NCBI RefSeq assembly: GCF_014650715.1
Contig: NZ_BMVM01000009.1
Coordinates: 248,001 to 312,000, forward strand
DNA length: 64,000 nucleotides
Reading direction: 5' to 3'
From: Streptomyces bluensis
Lineage (GTDB): Bacteria; Actinomycetota; Actinomycetes; Streptomycetales; Streptomycetaceae
Below, one piece after another: positions 33,184 through 42,464 of the stretch. Position 1 is the first letter of the stretch. Each line of letters opens with the position of its first letter. The notes under the pieces are model-generated. The model worked only from the letters and a program-made list of their open reading frames with translations. It was not told where the DNA came from and did no database searches. The position numbers were made by a program, and so were the translations under genes.

Positions 33184-36100
33184 ATGAGCGACGAGCCGCA
33201 GCCGAAGCAGGACCGCCAGGGCTGGGCACCCAGAGAACCGGAACCGGGCCCCGCCCGGCGCCGGACCCCACAGGAGGGACCGACCACGCCTTCGAACAAC
33301 GGCCCTGGCAAGGCCCCGAGGGGTTCCGCACCGGCGACTTCGGGCGGCCCCGGCAGAGGCGGCCCCGGCAGAGCTGCGGACGGGCCCGAGGCGACTCCGC
33401 CTCCGGGCAGCCCCGGCAAGGGTGCAAGCGACCCTGACGAGGATTCAGAGGACTCCGGCAAGGCTCCGGGCGACTCGGCACCGTCCTCCGCAAACGCGGA
33501 CCAGGGCCCCGACCAAGACCCCGAGCAGAACCCCGAGGAGAAACTGGAGCCCAACCCCGGCCAGGCGTCCAACCCCGTCCAGGGCCCCGCCCCGGACCAG
33601 GACTCCAGCCCCGAACAGGACCCCAACCCCGGCCAGAACCCCGACCCGGCACCCACCAGCCGCACAGGCACGACCTCCGGTCCGGCCTCGGCCGGCGGCG
33701 CCGGAAAGGTCGTCGGTACCGGCAAGGTCGTCGACGCCGGCAAGGTCGTCGACGCCGAGCAGAGCAGCTCCCCCAACGCCCCTCTGGACGACAGCACCCG
33801 CCAACTCCGCACCGTCACCCCCGGCAACGGCCCGGCCGCCACGGCCGGCGAGGCCGTGGGCCAGGGTGTGGGCCAGGGTGTGGGCCACGGTGTGGACGCC
33901 GCCGCTGTCGCCGATGGCTCCGGGAAGCAGGCCAAGAAGGCCAAGCGGGTCAAGCGCACACGCACCGGGTGGCGGCGGATCGTTCCCACCTGGCGGATGG
34001 TGCTCGGGACCTTCGTGCTCGGGATCCTGCTGCTGGCCGGGCTGTTCGTGCTGGGCTACAACATGGTCCACATCCCGGAGGCGAACGCCGCCGCGACCAA
34101 GCAGAGCAACGTCTTCCTGTACGCGGACGGCAGCCAACTGGCCCGCGACGGCGAGGTCAACCGCGAGAACGTGTCGCTCGCGCAGGTGTCCAAGGCGGCC
34201 CAGCACGCCGTACTGGCCGCCGAGGACCGCGACTTCTACAGCGAGTCGGCCATCGACCCCAAGGCGACGCTCCGCGCCGCCTGGAACACGGCGACCGGCA
34301 AGGGCAAACAGTCCGGCTCGACGATCACCCAGCAGTACGTGAAGAACTACTACCTGGCGCAGGAACAGACCGTCACCCGCAAGGTGAAGGAGTTCTTCAT
34401 CGCGATCAAGCTGGACCGTGAGGAGACCAAGGCCCACATCCTGGAGGGCTACCTCAACACCAGCTACTTCGGCCGCAACGCGTACGGCATCCAGGCCGCC
34501 GCCCAGGCGTACTACGGCGTCGACGCCGACGAACTCACCGCCGGACAGGGCGCGTACCTGGCGTCACTGCTGAACGCCCCGAGCGAGTACGACGTCGTCG
34601 CGCACCCCGAGAACAAGGACGCGGCCCTCGCCCGCTGGAAGTACGTCCTCGACGGCATGGTCAAGGAGGGCTGGCTGTCGGAGTCCGCGCGGGCGAAGAC
34701 CACGTTCCCGACGCCGAAGCAGACCGTGGTCTCGGCGGGCATGTCCGGCCAGCGCGGCTACCTCGTCGAGGCGGTCAAGCAGTACCTGTACGACAGCGAG
34801 GTCATCGAAGAGGACACTCTGCGGGCCGGCGGCTACCGCATCACGACCACCCTGCAGAAGAGCAAGCAGGACGCCTTCGTGAAGGCGGTCGACGACCAGG
34901 TCATGGACAAGCTCGACAAGAAGAACCGCTCGGTCGACAAGTACGTCCGCGTGGGCGGCGTCTCCATAGACCCCAAGTCGGGCAAGGTGCTCGCCATGTA
35001 CGGCGGCATCGACTTCACCCAGCAGTACTACAACAACGCGACGCGACGCGACTACCAGGTGGGCTCGACGTTCAAGCCGTTCGTGTTCACCTCCGCGGTC
35101 CAGAACAACTCGGTCACCCAGAGCGGCACCCCGATCACCCCCAACACGGTCTACGACGGCTCCAACGTGCGCCCCGTCCAGGGCTGGAGCGGCGGCGCGT
35201 ACGCCCCCGAGAACGAGGACCAGGTCTCCTACGGCGACGTCACGGTCCGCCAGGCCACCGACAAGTCCGTGAACTCGGTGTACGCGCAGATGGCCGTCGA
35301 CGTCGGCCCCCAGCGGGTCGAGCAGACCGCCATCGACCTCGGCGTCCCGGAGTCCACCCCGGACATGGAGCCGTACCCGTCCATCGCCCTCGGCACGGCC
35401 ACCGCGAGCGTGCTGGACATGGCGGAGGCGTACGCGACGCTCGCCAACCACGGCAGGCACGGCACGTACGCGCTCGTCAACAAGATCACCAAGGACGGCG
35501 AGAAGATCGGCCTCCCCCAGCAGAACGTCCAGCAGGTCGTCACCCGCGAGGCCGCCGACACGACCACGTCGGTCCTGCGGTCCGTCGTGGACAGCGGCAC
35601 GGCCACGGCCGCGCAGGCGGCGGGCCGCCCCGCGGCCGGCAAGACCGGTACGGCGGAGGAGGACAAGGCGGCCTGGTTCGCCGGCTACACGCCCGACCTC
35701 GCCACCGTGGTCGCCGTCATGGGCCAGGACCCCGACACCGGCGTGCACAAGCCGCTGTACGGCGCCATGGGCCTGCCCCGCATCAACGGCGGTGGCGCGC
35801 CCGCGGAGATCTGGGCCCAGTTCACCAAGGCGGCGCTCAAGGGCACTCCGGTGACGGACTTCGACCTGGAGCTCCAGGAGGGCGCCGGCGAGGTCGTGAT
35901 CCCGCCCGGCGAGGACACCGGCGAGCCGAGCGCCCCCGGCAAGGGCGACGAGGACAACGGCGACGGCTCCCCCACCGGCGGTGAGAACACCGAGGGCGCC
36001 ACGGCCGGCCAGGGCCAGGACAACGGCGGCCAGACCGGCGGCACCCCCGGCGCGGACGGAGGCACCACCGCAGGCGGCGGTCCCACTGACGGAGGCGCCA

Positions 36101-36249
36101 CCGGCGCCCCGCCCACGGGTGGCCCGGGCGGCGGCACCCCGACCGGCGGCACGGGCGACAGCGGAGGCACGGGCGACGGCGGCGGAGGAGGCGACCCCGG
36201 CACCGGCACCGGCGACGCCGGGGGCACGGGCCCCGCCCTGAGCTTCTAG
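33184..36249 (+). CDS. Class A penicillin-binding protein (GT51 + transpeptidase)
   Basis: The product is 1021 residues, with a very long (about 265 residues) Pro/Gly/Asp-rich cytoplasmic N-terminus. One membrane segment (about 270-293) precedes the GT51 domain (catalytic E347 in 'AAEDRDFY', 'GSTITQQYVKNYYL', 'EGYLNTSYFGRNAYG'). The transpeptidase has S628 in 'GSTFKPF', 'SVN' at 695-697 and K820 in 'KTGTAEE'. It polymerises and cross-links peptidoglycan. The Gly/Thr-rich tail is likely disordered. Confidence 0.92.
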   Translation: MSDEPQPKQDRQGWAPREPEPGPARRRTPQEGPTTPSNNGPGKAPRGSAPATSGGPGRGGPGRAADGPEATPPPGSPGKGASDPDEDSEDSGKAPGDSAPSSANADQGPDQDPEQNPEEKLEPNPGQASNPVQGPAPDQDSSPEQDPNPGQNPDPAPTSRTGTTSGPASAGGAGKVVGTGKVVDAGKVVDAEQSSSPNAPLDDSTRQLRTVTPGNGPAATAGEAVGQGVGQGVGHGVDAAAVADGSGKQAKKAKRVKRTRTGWRRIVPTWRMVLGTFVLGILLLAGLFVLGYNMVHIPEANAAATKQSNVFLYADGSQLARDGEVNRENVSLAQVSKAAQHAVLAAEDRDFYSESAIDPKATLRAAWNTATGKGKQSGSTITQQYVKNYYLAQEQTVTRKVKEFFIAIKLDREETKAHILEGYLNTSYFGRNAYGIQAAAQAYYGVDADELTAGQGAYLASLLNAPSEYDVVAHPENKDAALARWKYVLDGMVKEGWLSESARAKTTFPTPKQTVVSAGMSGQRGYLVEAVKQYLYDSEVIEEDTLRAGGYRITTTLQKSKQDAFVKAVDDQVMDKLDKKNRSVDKYVRVGGVSIDPKSGKVLAMYGGIDFTQQYYNNATRRDYQVGSTFKPFVFTSAVQNNSVTQSGTPITPNTVYDGSNVRPVQGWSGGAYAPENEDQVSYGDVTVRQATDKSVNSVYAQMAVDVGPQRVEQTAIDLGVPESTPDMEPYPSIALGTATASVLDMAEAYATLANHGRHGTYALVNKITKDGEKIGLPQQNVQQVVTREAADTTTSVLRSVVDSGTATAAQAAGRPAAGKTGTAEEDKAAWFAGYTPDLATVVAVMGQDPDTGVHKPLYGAMGLPRINGGGAPAEIWAQFTKAALKGTPVTDFDLELQEGAGEVVIPPGEDTGEPSAPGKGDEDNGDGSPTGGENTEGATAGQGQDNGGQTGGTPGADGGTTAGGGPTDGGATGAPPTGGPGGGTPTGGTGDSGGTGDGGGGGDPGTGTGDAGGTGPALSF

Positions 36250-36266
36250 CGCGTCCGGGACACACG

Positions 36267-36300
36267 GAAGGGGCTGGCGACCACGGTCACCAGCCCCTTC
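36267..36300 (+). terminator. Hairpin after the penicillin-binding protein gene
   Basis: An 11-bp stem ('GAAGGGGCTGG'/'CCAGCCCCTTC') with further pairing inside the loop lies 18 bases after the stop. It is well placed as a terminator between convergent genes. Confidence 0.7.
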
Positions 36301-36384
36301 TCCGTACGTTCCGTCACGTTCCGCACGTGGGAGAACCGGCCCTCAGAGACATGCCCCCGGAGGCACACCCCCAGAGGCACATCC

Positions 36385-36726
36385 TCACAGATACAGCCCC
36401 GTCGAGTCCTCGGAGCCCTCGAACCGGTCGGCCGCCACGGCGTGCAGGTCCCGCTCGCGCATCAGCACGTACGCGATGCCCCGCACCTCGACCTCGGCGC
36501 GGTCCTCGGGGTCGTACAGCACACGGTCGCCGGGCTCCACGGTCCGTACGTTCTGTCCGACCGCGACGACCTCGGCCCAGGCCAGGCGCCGGCCGACAGC
36601 CGCCGTCGCCGGAATCAGGATGCCCCCGCCGGAGCGCCGCTCGCCCTCGGCGGTGTCCTGCCGCACGAGCACACGGTCGTGCAGCATCCGGATGGGCAAC
36701 TTGTCGTGGTGGGTCTTCTCGCTCAC
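36385..36726 (-). CDS. GroES-like co-chaperonin
   Basis: The product is 113 residues. It has the Cpn10 pattern 'IRMLHDRVLVRQD', 'SGGGILIPATA' and 'VEPGDRVLYDPEDRAEVEVRG'. It differs from the standard groES gene by a longer N-terminus and a non-canonical mobile loop. There is no groEL gene beside it, so it is a second, stand-alone Cpn10-like protein. The GTG at 36726 is the start. Confidence 0.83.
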   Translation of the reverse strand: MSEKTHHDKLPIRMLHDRVLVRQDTAEGERRSGGGILIPATAAVGRRLAWAEVVAVGQNVRTVEPGDRVLYDPEDRAEVEVRGIAYVLMRERDLHAVAADRFEGSEDSTGLYL

Positions 36727-36805
36727 ACCCCGAACCTACCTGCCTTCGCGCGAATCGTACGCAGGGGGCCGTCGTAGGGACCGTCGTAGCGGCCGCACTC
36801 GGCAA

Positions 36806-37135
36806 TCAGCCCCTGCGGCGCCGGGTACCGAGGGCGAGCAGCCCGACGACTCCGACCACGACGAGGACGACCGGCACGATGCGTTCGAGCCGGGGCGCGC
36901 CGTTCTCGCCCACCAGCTGCCCCTTGACGTCGGTGACCACGCGGTTGACGCCGACATAGGCCCGACCGAGCGTGTGGTCGATGTTCGAGACGACCTTGGC
37001 CTTGGCATCGCCGACGATGGTTTTCGGGTGCACCCGGACGCCGATCTCGTCGAGCGTCTCGGCCAGCGTCTCGCGGCGGCGTCTGATGTCCGCCTCGATC
37101 TGCGCCGGGGTTCTGGTGTCCGAGGTGTCCGCCAC
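36806..37135 (-). CDS. DUF3618 membrane-associated protein
   Basis: The product is 109 residues. The DUF3618 core is 'TPAQIEADIRRRRETLAETLDEI' and the C-terminus has a membrane segment 'IVPVVLVVVGVVGLLAL'. The GTG at 37135 with 'GGAGG' upstream is better than the frame-start at 37159. Function unknown, common in actinobacteria. Confidence 0.8.
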   Translation of the reverse strand: MADTSDTRTPAQIEADIRRRRETLAETLDEIGVRVHPKTIVGDAKAKVVSNIDHTLGRAYVGVNRVVTDVKGQLVGENGAPRLERIVPVVLVVVGVVGLLALGTRRRRG

Positions 37136-37314
37136 CGCGCTGCCTCCGTGTCGCCGCATCCACCAGCGGGGCTCAAGCCCGCGGGCCTCTCACGGACAGT
37201 CTGTCAGCTCGGCAGGGCGCGGCAGTGTCAGGACCCCCTATTACGCTCGGGTTCGACACCAGATCCGCTACCTGTGTATCTGCTACCCGACCTGCGTACG
37301 AGGAGACCAGTCCC

Positions 37315-37782
37315 ATGAGCGAGCGACTCCAGCCCGGGGACACCGCCCCCGCCTTCACCCTGCCGGACGCCGACGGCAAGGAGGTGTCGCTGGCCGACCA
37401 CAAGGGCCGCAAGGTCATCGTCTACTTCTACCCGGCCGCCCTGACCCCCGGCTGCACGAAGCAGGCCTGCGACTTCACGGACAACCTGGAGCTCCTCGCG
37501 GGCGCGGGCTACGACGTGATCGGCATCTCCCCCGACCAGCCGGAGAAGCTGGCGAAGTTCCGCGAGAAGGAAAACCTCAAGGTCACGCTGCTGGCCGACC
37601 CGGACAAGAAGGCCCTCGACGCCTACGGTGCCTTCGGCGAGAAGAAGAACTACGGGAAGACGTACATGGGCGTCATCCGCTCCACGATCGTCGTGGACGA
37701 GGAGGGCAAGGTCGAACGGGCCCTGTACAACGTGCGGGCCACCGGCCACGTGGCGAAGATCATCAAGGATCTGGGGGTCTGA
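37315..37782 (+). CDS. bcp: Thioredoxin-dependent peroxiredoxin (Bcp)
   Basis: The product is 155 residues. 'YPAALTPGCTKQACDFTDN' holds the peroxidatic Cys and the second Cys five residues on, as in atypical 2-Cys Bcp. It reduces peroxides and lipid hydroperoxides using thioredoxin. The ATG at 37315 is preceded by 'GAGGAG'. It lies just upstream of tRNA-Leu. Confidence 0.92.
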   Translation: MSERLQPGDTAPAFTLPDADGKEVSLADHKGRKVIVYFYPAALTPGCTKQACDFTDNLELLAGAGYDVIGISPDQPEKLAKFREKENLKVTLLADPDKKALDAYGAFGEKKNYGKTYMGVIRSTIVVDEEGKVERALYNVRATGHVAKIIKDLGV

Positions 37783-37927
37783 GGGCACGTCGTTCCCGCG
37801 GCGCGGCGGGCACCGCCGCCGCGCGGTCCCACCGCGCAACTGCCACGCCACCACGAGCACCTGGTGCTCTGGAGGCCGTCGGAGGTAAGCATGGGCGGGC
37901 ACCACACGACCGGTAGCATGTCGCTGC

Positions 37928-38010
37928 GCGGCCGTGGCGAAATGGCATACGCGAGGGCCTTAGGAGCCCTTGGGCGAGAGCCCGTGTGGGTTCGAATCCC
38001 ACCGGCCGCA
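37928..38010 (+). tRNA. tRNA-Leu (anticodon UAG)
   Basis: The acceptor arms 'GCGGCCG' and 'CGGCCGC' pair, the T loop is 'GTTCGAATC', the anticodon loop is 'CTTAGGA' (TAG), and a long variable arm ('TGGGCGAGAGCCCG') marks a Leu class II tRNA. No CCA is encoded. It is a possible integration site but no integrase is present. Confidence 0.95.
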
Positions 38011-38131
38011 CTTGATGCGTCCACGTTCGCGACCGTCGAGGCGACCGACCGGCGAGGCGGTCGGCCGACGTGTCAGCCGGTCGGACCAGTTCGGCGCGAC
38101 CCCCACCCCAGGGCGTGCCTAGCGTTGCCAT

Positions 38132-39682
38132 GTGAACACGCACTGGGATCGGCGACACTTCCTCGGGTCGGCGGCGGGTGTAGGTGCGGGAGCCGTCATT
38201 GCCGGGTGTACGGCAGGTGGTTCCCCTTCCACCCCGTCCGGCAGCCGTGAGGCGGTTCGGGACGAGAACTCCCTGCGCGGCCATCAGGACTGGGGGCTGC
38301 GGCGCCGCGGGGACGATCGGGCGATCGAGGGATACGCGGATCGTGTCAGCGTGCTGCCCGGGGAGACGTTCCGGCTGTTCGTGTCCACCACCGGGCGGAC
38401 GTTCCGCGCCGAGGCGTTCCGGATGGGCTGGTACGGAGGTGCGCAGGCCCGCAGGGTGTGGACGTCCGGGGATCTGCCGGGACAGAGGCAGCAGGTGCCG
38501 GACGCTTCGGATGCCACCCGTACGGTGTCGGCGGTGGCCTGGCGGCCGAGTGCCCGGATATCCACCGGGGGGTGGCCGGAAGGGGCGTACCTGATACGCC
38601 TGACCTCCGACTCGGGCGACCAGCGGTACGTGCCCGTCACGGTGCGGTCCCGGTCCGCGGCGGGGCGGGTGGTGCTGGTGAACGCGGTGACGACCTGGCA
38701 GGCGTACAACGCCTGGGGCGGCCGCAGCCTGTACCAGGGGCCGGACGGCAAGGGCGACTACGACGGCCGCTCGCTGGCGGTGAGCTGCGACCGCCCGTAC
38801 GACCACAACGGGGCGCGGCTGTTCCTGGTGTACGAGCAGCCCGCCATCGCGCTCGCGGAGAGCCTGGGGCTGCCGCTGGCCTACACCACGAACATGGACC
38901 TGGACGCCGATCCCGGCCTGCTGGCCGGCGCCCGCGCGGTCATCTCGCTCGGGCATGACGAGTACTGGACGCCGGCCATGCGGCAGCGTGTCACCGCCGC
39001 CCGTGACCGGGGTACCAATGTGGCCTTCCTCGGTGCCAACGCCTGCTTCCGCCGTATCCGCATGGAACGCACCGCCCACGGTGACCGGCGGCTGGTGGTC
39101 TGCTACAAGACGGACTGGAAGCGGGACCCGTGGTACGGCAGGGACGACGCCGCGGTCACCACCGACTGGCGCGAGCCCCCGGAGGCCGTTCCCGAGAACT
39201 CCCTGACCGGCACCCTGTACGAGAGCAACGGGACCAGTGCGGTCTACACGGTCACCGAGCCCGGCCACTGGCTGTTCGCCGGGACGGGCGCGACCCGCGC
39301 CACCCGTATCCCGAACCTGGTCGGCACCGAGTACGACCGGGTGACCGGCGACGCCCACACGCCCCGCCCGATGGAGATCATCGCCCACTCCCCGCTGGAG
39401 TGCCGCGGGGTGCGCAGCTACCAGGACTCCGCGTACTACACGGCGGAGAGCGGAGCCGGTGTGTTCAACACGGGCACCATGCGCTGGGTCGAGTCGTTGA
39501 AGGGCGACGGCGCCCACGGCATCCCCCCGTCCTCGGCGCGCTTGACCCGGCGGGTCACCGCGAACCTGCTGCGGGCCTTCGCCCAGGGCCCGGCGGGCCG
39601 CCGCCACAGTGCGCGGGACAACCTCGCCCGGTACGACCCGTATCCGAACAACGCGATCTGGCTCCATCGCGACCTGTGGTGA
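38132..39682 (+). CDS. Tat-exported lipoprotein, N,N-dimethylformamidase beta-subunit-like
   Basis: The product is 516 residues. The N-terminus has 'RRHFLG' (twin-arginine) and lipobox 'VIAGC' (C26). The body matches the DMFase large-subunit-like fold: 'RMGWYGGAQARRV', 'TTWQAYNAWGGRSLY', 'SLGHDEYWTPAMR' and 'FLGANACFRRIRME'. DMFase-like proteins are amidohydrolases; whether this one is active is unknown. The neighbouring genes give no pathway. Confidence 0.82.
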   Translation: MNTHWDRRHFLGSAAGVGAGAVIAGCTAGGSPSTPSGSREAVRDENSLRGHQDWGLRRRGDDRAIEGYADRVSVLPGETFRLFVSTTGRTFRAEAFRMGWYGGAQARRVWTSGDLPGQRQQVPDASDATRTVSAVAWRPSARISTGGWPEGAYLIRLTSDSGDQRYVPVTVRSRSAAGRVVLVNAVTTWQAYNAWGGRSLYQGPDGKGDYDGRSLAVSCDRPYDHNGARLFLVYEQPAIALAESLGLPLAYTTNMDLDADPGLLAGARAVISLGHDEYWTPAMRQRVTAARDRGTNVAFLGANACFRRIRMERTAHGDRRLVVCYKTDWKRDPWYGRDDAAVTTDWREPPEAVPENSLTGTLYESNGTSAVYTVTEPGHWLFAGTGATRATRIPNLVGTEYDRVTGDAHTPRPMEIIAHSPLECRGVRSYQDSAYYTAESGAGVFNTGTMRWVESLKGDGAHGIPPSSARLTRRVTANLLRAFAQGPAGRRHSARDNLARYDPYPNNAIWLHRDLW

Positions 39683-39759
39683 CCCGACGGGCCCGGTCGA
39701 CGGGCGAGGGCGAGGGCGAGTAGAGGCCCGGTTGGGGCAGTTGGCCCGGTTGGCGCGGT

Positions 39760-40599
39760 TCAGCCGTGCCAGACCGCGCGGACCTGTTCGGCGTGCTCGG
39801 CCGCCTGCCGCCGTCCCTCCCGGGCCGCGCCGGGGATGCGGGACGCGTCCAGGGGGTTGCGGCCGAACGCGCGGCGGGCCGCTCGGTCCGGAACCAGCAG
39901 AGCGGCCCGGGCGCCTCCCGCCTCCAGGGAGGCCACCTGGTCGGAGGTGCTCGGGCTGGCCCCCGGTCCCTTGGGTATCGGGGCCAGTACGACGACCCGG
40001 CGGCAGTCGTCCACCAGGTCGGCGTTGACCGTGGAGCGCACGCCCCCGTCCATCCAGCGCCCCTCGCCGATCGTGATCGGCGGGAACAGCGGTGGCAGCG
40101 CGCAGGTGGCCGACATCGCCCGCACCAGGTCGATCCCGCTGTCGGCGCCGAATCCGGTCGGCTCGCCGGTGAGCGCGTCCACCGCGAACAGCCGCACCGG
40201 CCTCTCCGGCCACTGCTGAACCGGCAGTTGGGGGCCGATGGCGTCGAAGACGTCCGACTCCGACACGTCGCGCACGGCCAGCGCGAGCCTGCCCAGCCGC
40301 TTGACCATGGCCTCCGGGTCGCGCGTACCGAGCGCGGCCCACAGGTACTTGACGGTCATGGTGAGGGTGAAGTCCACCTCCAGCATGGCCCGCGTCCGGC
40401 TGACCTGTTCCCCGTACAGGTCAGCCGGCGCCGCCCCGGCGGCCAGTTCCACCGCCAGCAGTGCGCCGGCCGACGTGCCCGCGAACACGTCGGCACCGCC
40501 GAGGTCGAGCCCGGCCTCGGCCAGCCCCGCCAGCATGCCGACCTGCCACGCGTACGCGGTCAGCCCGCCCCCGCCCAACACCAGCGCCGTATCCGCCAC
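39760..40599 (-). CDS. Patatin-like phospholipase
   Basis: The product is 279 residues. It has the oxyanion loop 'LGGGGLTAYAWQVG', the nucleophile elbow 'GTSAG' (S43) and the 'DGG' catalytic Asp in 'WMDGGVRSTV'. I use the GTG at 40599 with 'AGAGG' upstream. A palindrome ('GGGGAC', 2 bases, 'GTCCCC') lies at 40619-40632 just upstream and may be an operator. It is a serine lipase acting on phospholipid or neutral lipid. Confidence 0.85.
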   Translation of the reverse strand: MADTALVLGGGGLTAYAWQVGMLAGLAEAGLDLGGADVFAGTSAGALLAVELAAGAAPADLYGEQVSRTRAMLEVDFTLTMTVKYLWAALGTRDPEAMVKRLGRLALAVRDVSESDVFDAIGPQLPVQQWPERPVRLFAVDALTGEPTGFGADSGIDLVRAMSATCALPPLFPPITIGEGRWMDGGVRSTVNADLVDDCRRVVVLAPIPKGPGASPSTSDQVASLEAGGARAALLVPDRAARRAFGRNPLDASRIPGAAREGRRQAAEHAEQVRAVWHG

Positions 40600-40788
40600 G
40601 CCTCCGCCTCTCACTAGCGGGGACTGGTCCCCGGTTTACGGCGCCGACGCTAGCATGAAAGCGGGGAGTGGTCCACGTTTCCATGCGCGATACGGGAAGC
40701 CCTGGCCGGGCACAGACAGCCCGGGGGCCGGGGCACAGACAGTCAGGATCAGGGCACGAACAAAGGGGCAGAGCGACACAACCCAGGA

Positions 40789-41280
40789 TCAACCCGGCAG
40801 ATCCCGCACCTGTTCCCACACCAGCGGATCCACCACACCCGCCCGACGCCGGAAGTCCCCCACCGGCACCTCACGCAACTCGCCCGTCTCCAGGAAGCCG
40901 GCCCGCCCCCGCGCATCACCCACCACGCCCGGCGGCAGCGGAATCACCCCGGCCCGCTCCTCGTCCCGATACCTCGTGGTGATCTTGACGACCACCACAC
41001 GCTCCCCCCGCACCGCCAGCACCAGACACGGCCGATCCCCCGCACCCGCCGGCCCGTCATCCTGCGGCACCCTCACCCACCAGACCTCGGCCGGCCCGGG
41101 CCGGGACTGCGGCTGTGACAGCGGCTGCGACTGCGGCGACGACTGAGACCGCGACGGCGAATGCGACCGATCCGAGGTTCGCCGCCCCCCATGCCCACGC
41201 CGCCCCCACCCATCCACGAGCGTCGCGACCAGCGCGAGCAGCACCACGGCCACCAGCGCCAGCCACCACGACGTGTCCAT
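40789..41280 (-). CDS. Membrane-anchored PemK/MazF-like protein
   Basis: The product is 163 residues. An N-terminal membrane segment ('WWLALVAVVLLALVATLV') is followed by a Ser/Gln/Pro repeat linker and a PemK/MazF fold ('EVWWVRVPQ', 'DRPCLVLAVRGERVVVVKITTRYRD'). There is no antitoxin gene next to it. Known PemK/MazF proteins are mRNA endonucleases; a membrane-anchored orphan may have another role. The ATG at 41280 is used. Confidence 0.75.
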   Translation of the reverse strand: MDTSWWLALVAVVLLALVATLVDGWGRRGHGGRRTSDRSHSPSRSQSSPQSQPLSQPQSRPGPAEVWWVRVPQDDGPAGAGDRPCLVLAVRGERVVVVKITTRYRDEERAGVIPLPPGVVGDARGRAGFLETGELREVPVGDFRRRAGVVDPLVWEQVRDLPG

Positions 41281-41526
41281 ACACACGACGGTACCGGCGC
41301 ACTCCACCCCGCGCCCGCCCTGTCACACACCGCCCCGTCCCACCCCGAGCCGCGCACGCCCCACTTCCAGCCGAACCGGTGACAGCACAGGTGAGTTCGC
41401 CCACAACAGCCCCTGCCAGAGGAGCGACCGGCCCTTTTGCGCCTTACGCTCGACGCACCGCACGACCCCCGATCCGACCCCCCGTTCCCTTCGTCAACCA
41501 TCTGCCAGCGCGGAGGTTCCAGCTCT

Positions 41527-42279
41527 ATGAAGCTCACCGTCGTCGGCTGCTCGGGGTCGTTCCCGTCCGCGGAATCGGCCTGTTCGAGCTACCTCGTAGA
41601 GGCCGACGGCTTCCGGCTGCTCCTCGACATGGGCAACGGCGCCCTGGGCGAGTTGCAGCGCCACTGCGGTCTCTACGACCTCGACGCGATCTTCCTCAGC
41701 CATCTGCACGCCGACCACTGCATCGACATGTGCGCGTACTTCGTGGCGCGCTACTACCGCCACGACGGCGGCCGCTGCGACCCGATCCCCGTCTACGGAC
41801 CGGAGGGTACGGAGCACCGTCTGACCACCGCGTACGCCGACACCCCGTCCGCCTCCTCCATGAGCGAGGTCTTCGACTTCCACACGGTCAAGCCGGGCAC
41901 GTTCGAGATCGGCCCCTTCACCGTGCACACCGAGCGGGTCGCCCACCCCGTGGAGGCCTACGGCATCCGCGTCGAGCACGGCGGCCGCGCGCTGACGTAC
42001 TCCGGTGACACCGGCGTCAGTGACGCGCTGGAGGAACTCGCCCGCGACGCCGACCTGTTCCTGTGCGAGGCCGCGTTCACCCACGGCAAGGAGAACATCC
42101 CGGACCTCCACCTCAACGGCCGCGAGGCAGGCGAGACGGCCGCCCGCGCCGGAGCCCGCCGCCTCGTCCTCACCCACATCCCGCCGTGGACGGACCCCCA
42201 GGTCAACCTGGCGGACGCCCGCGCGGTGTTCAAGGGCCCGGTGGAACTGGCGGCGCCCAGGGTGTCGTACGAGGTCTGA
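41527..42279 (+). CDS. MBL-fold metal-dependent hydrolase (RNase Z-like)
   Basis: The product is 250 residues. Metal-binding motif 'HLHADH' (H59, H61, D63, H64), plus 'VAHPVEAYG', 'YSGDTG', and 'LVLTHIPPW'. The ATG at 41527 has 'GGAGG' upstream. Stand-alone members hydrolyse phosphodiester or related bonds. It lies upstream of rph, and RNA-related function is possible. Confidence 0.85.
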   Translation: MKLTVVGCSGSFPSAESACSSYLVEADGFRLLLDMGNGALGELQRHCGLYDLDAIFLSHLHADHCIDMCAYFVARYYRHDGGRCDPIPVYGPEGTEHRLTTAYADTPSASSMSEVFDFHTVKPGTFEIGPFTVHTERVAHPVEAYGIRVEHGGRALTYSGDTGVSDALEELARDADLFLCEAAFTHGKENIPDLHLNGREAGETAARAGARRLVLTHIPPWTDPQVNLADARAVFKGPVELAAPRVSYEV

Positions 42280-42361
42280 GCGCGGGTACGAGGCGCCGCC
42301 CCGCTCCTTCGTACGGGATCGGCTCACGCGGCGATCCGAGACCGCGTACGCTGATGCCGAA

Positions 42362-42404
42362 GCCCCCCGGAACCACCTGTCCTGGTCCCGGGGGGCCTCT
42401 CTTT
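42362..42404 (+). terminator. Hairpin between MBL hydrolase and rph
   Basis: A GC-rich stem ('GCCCCCCGG'/'CCGGGGGGC' with inner pairs) is followed by 'CTCTCTTTCC'. Confidence 0.65.
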
Positions 42405-42464
42405 CCCCCCGCCCTTCCTCCCGGGTGGGAGGGCCCTTCCGTACGTGCGGCTAGGCTCGTCGTC

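Noticed and set aside
37928..38010. tRNA-Leu as an integration site of a mobile island
   Set aside because: No integrase, no att repeat and no transfer genes are visible on either side.
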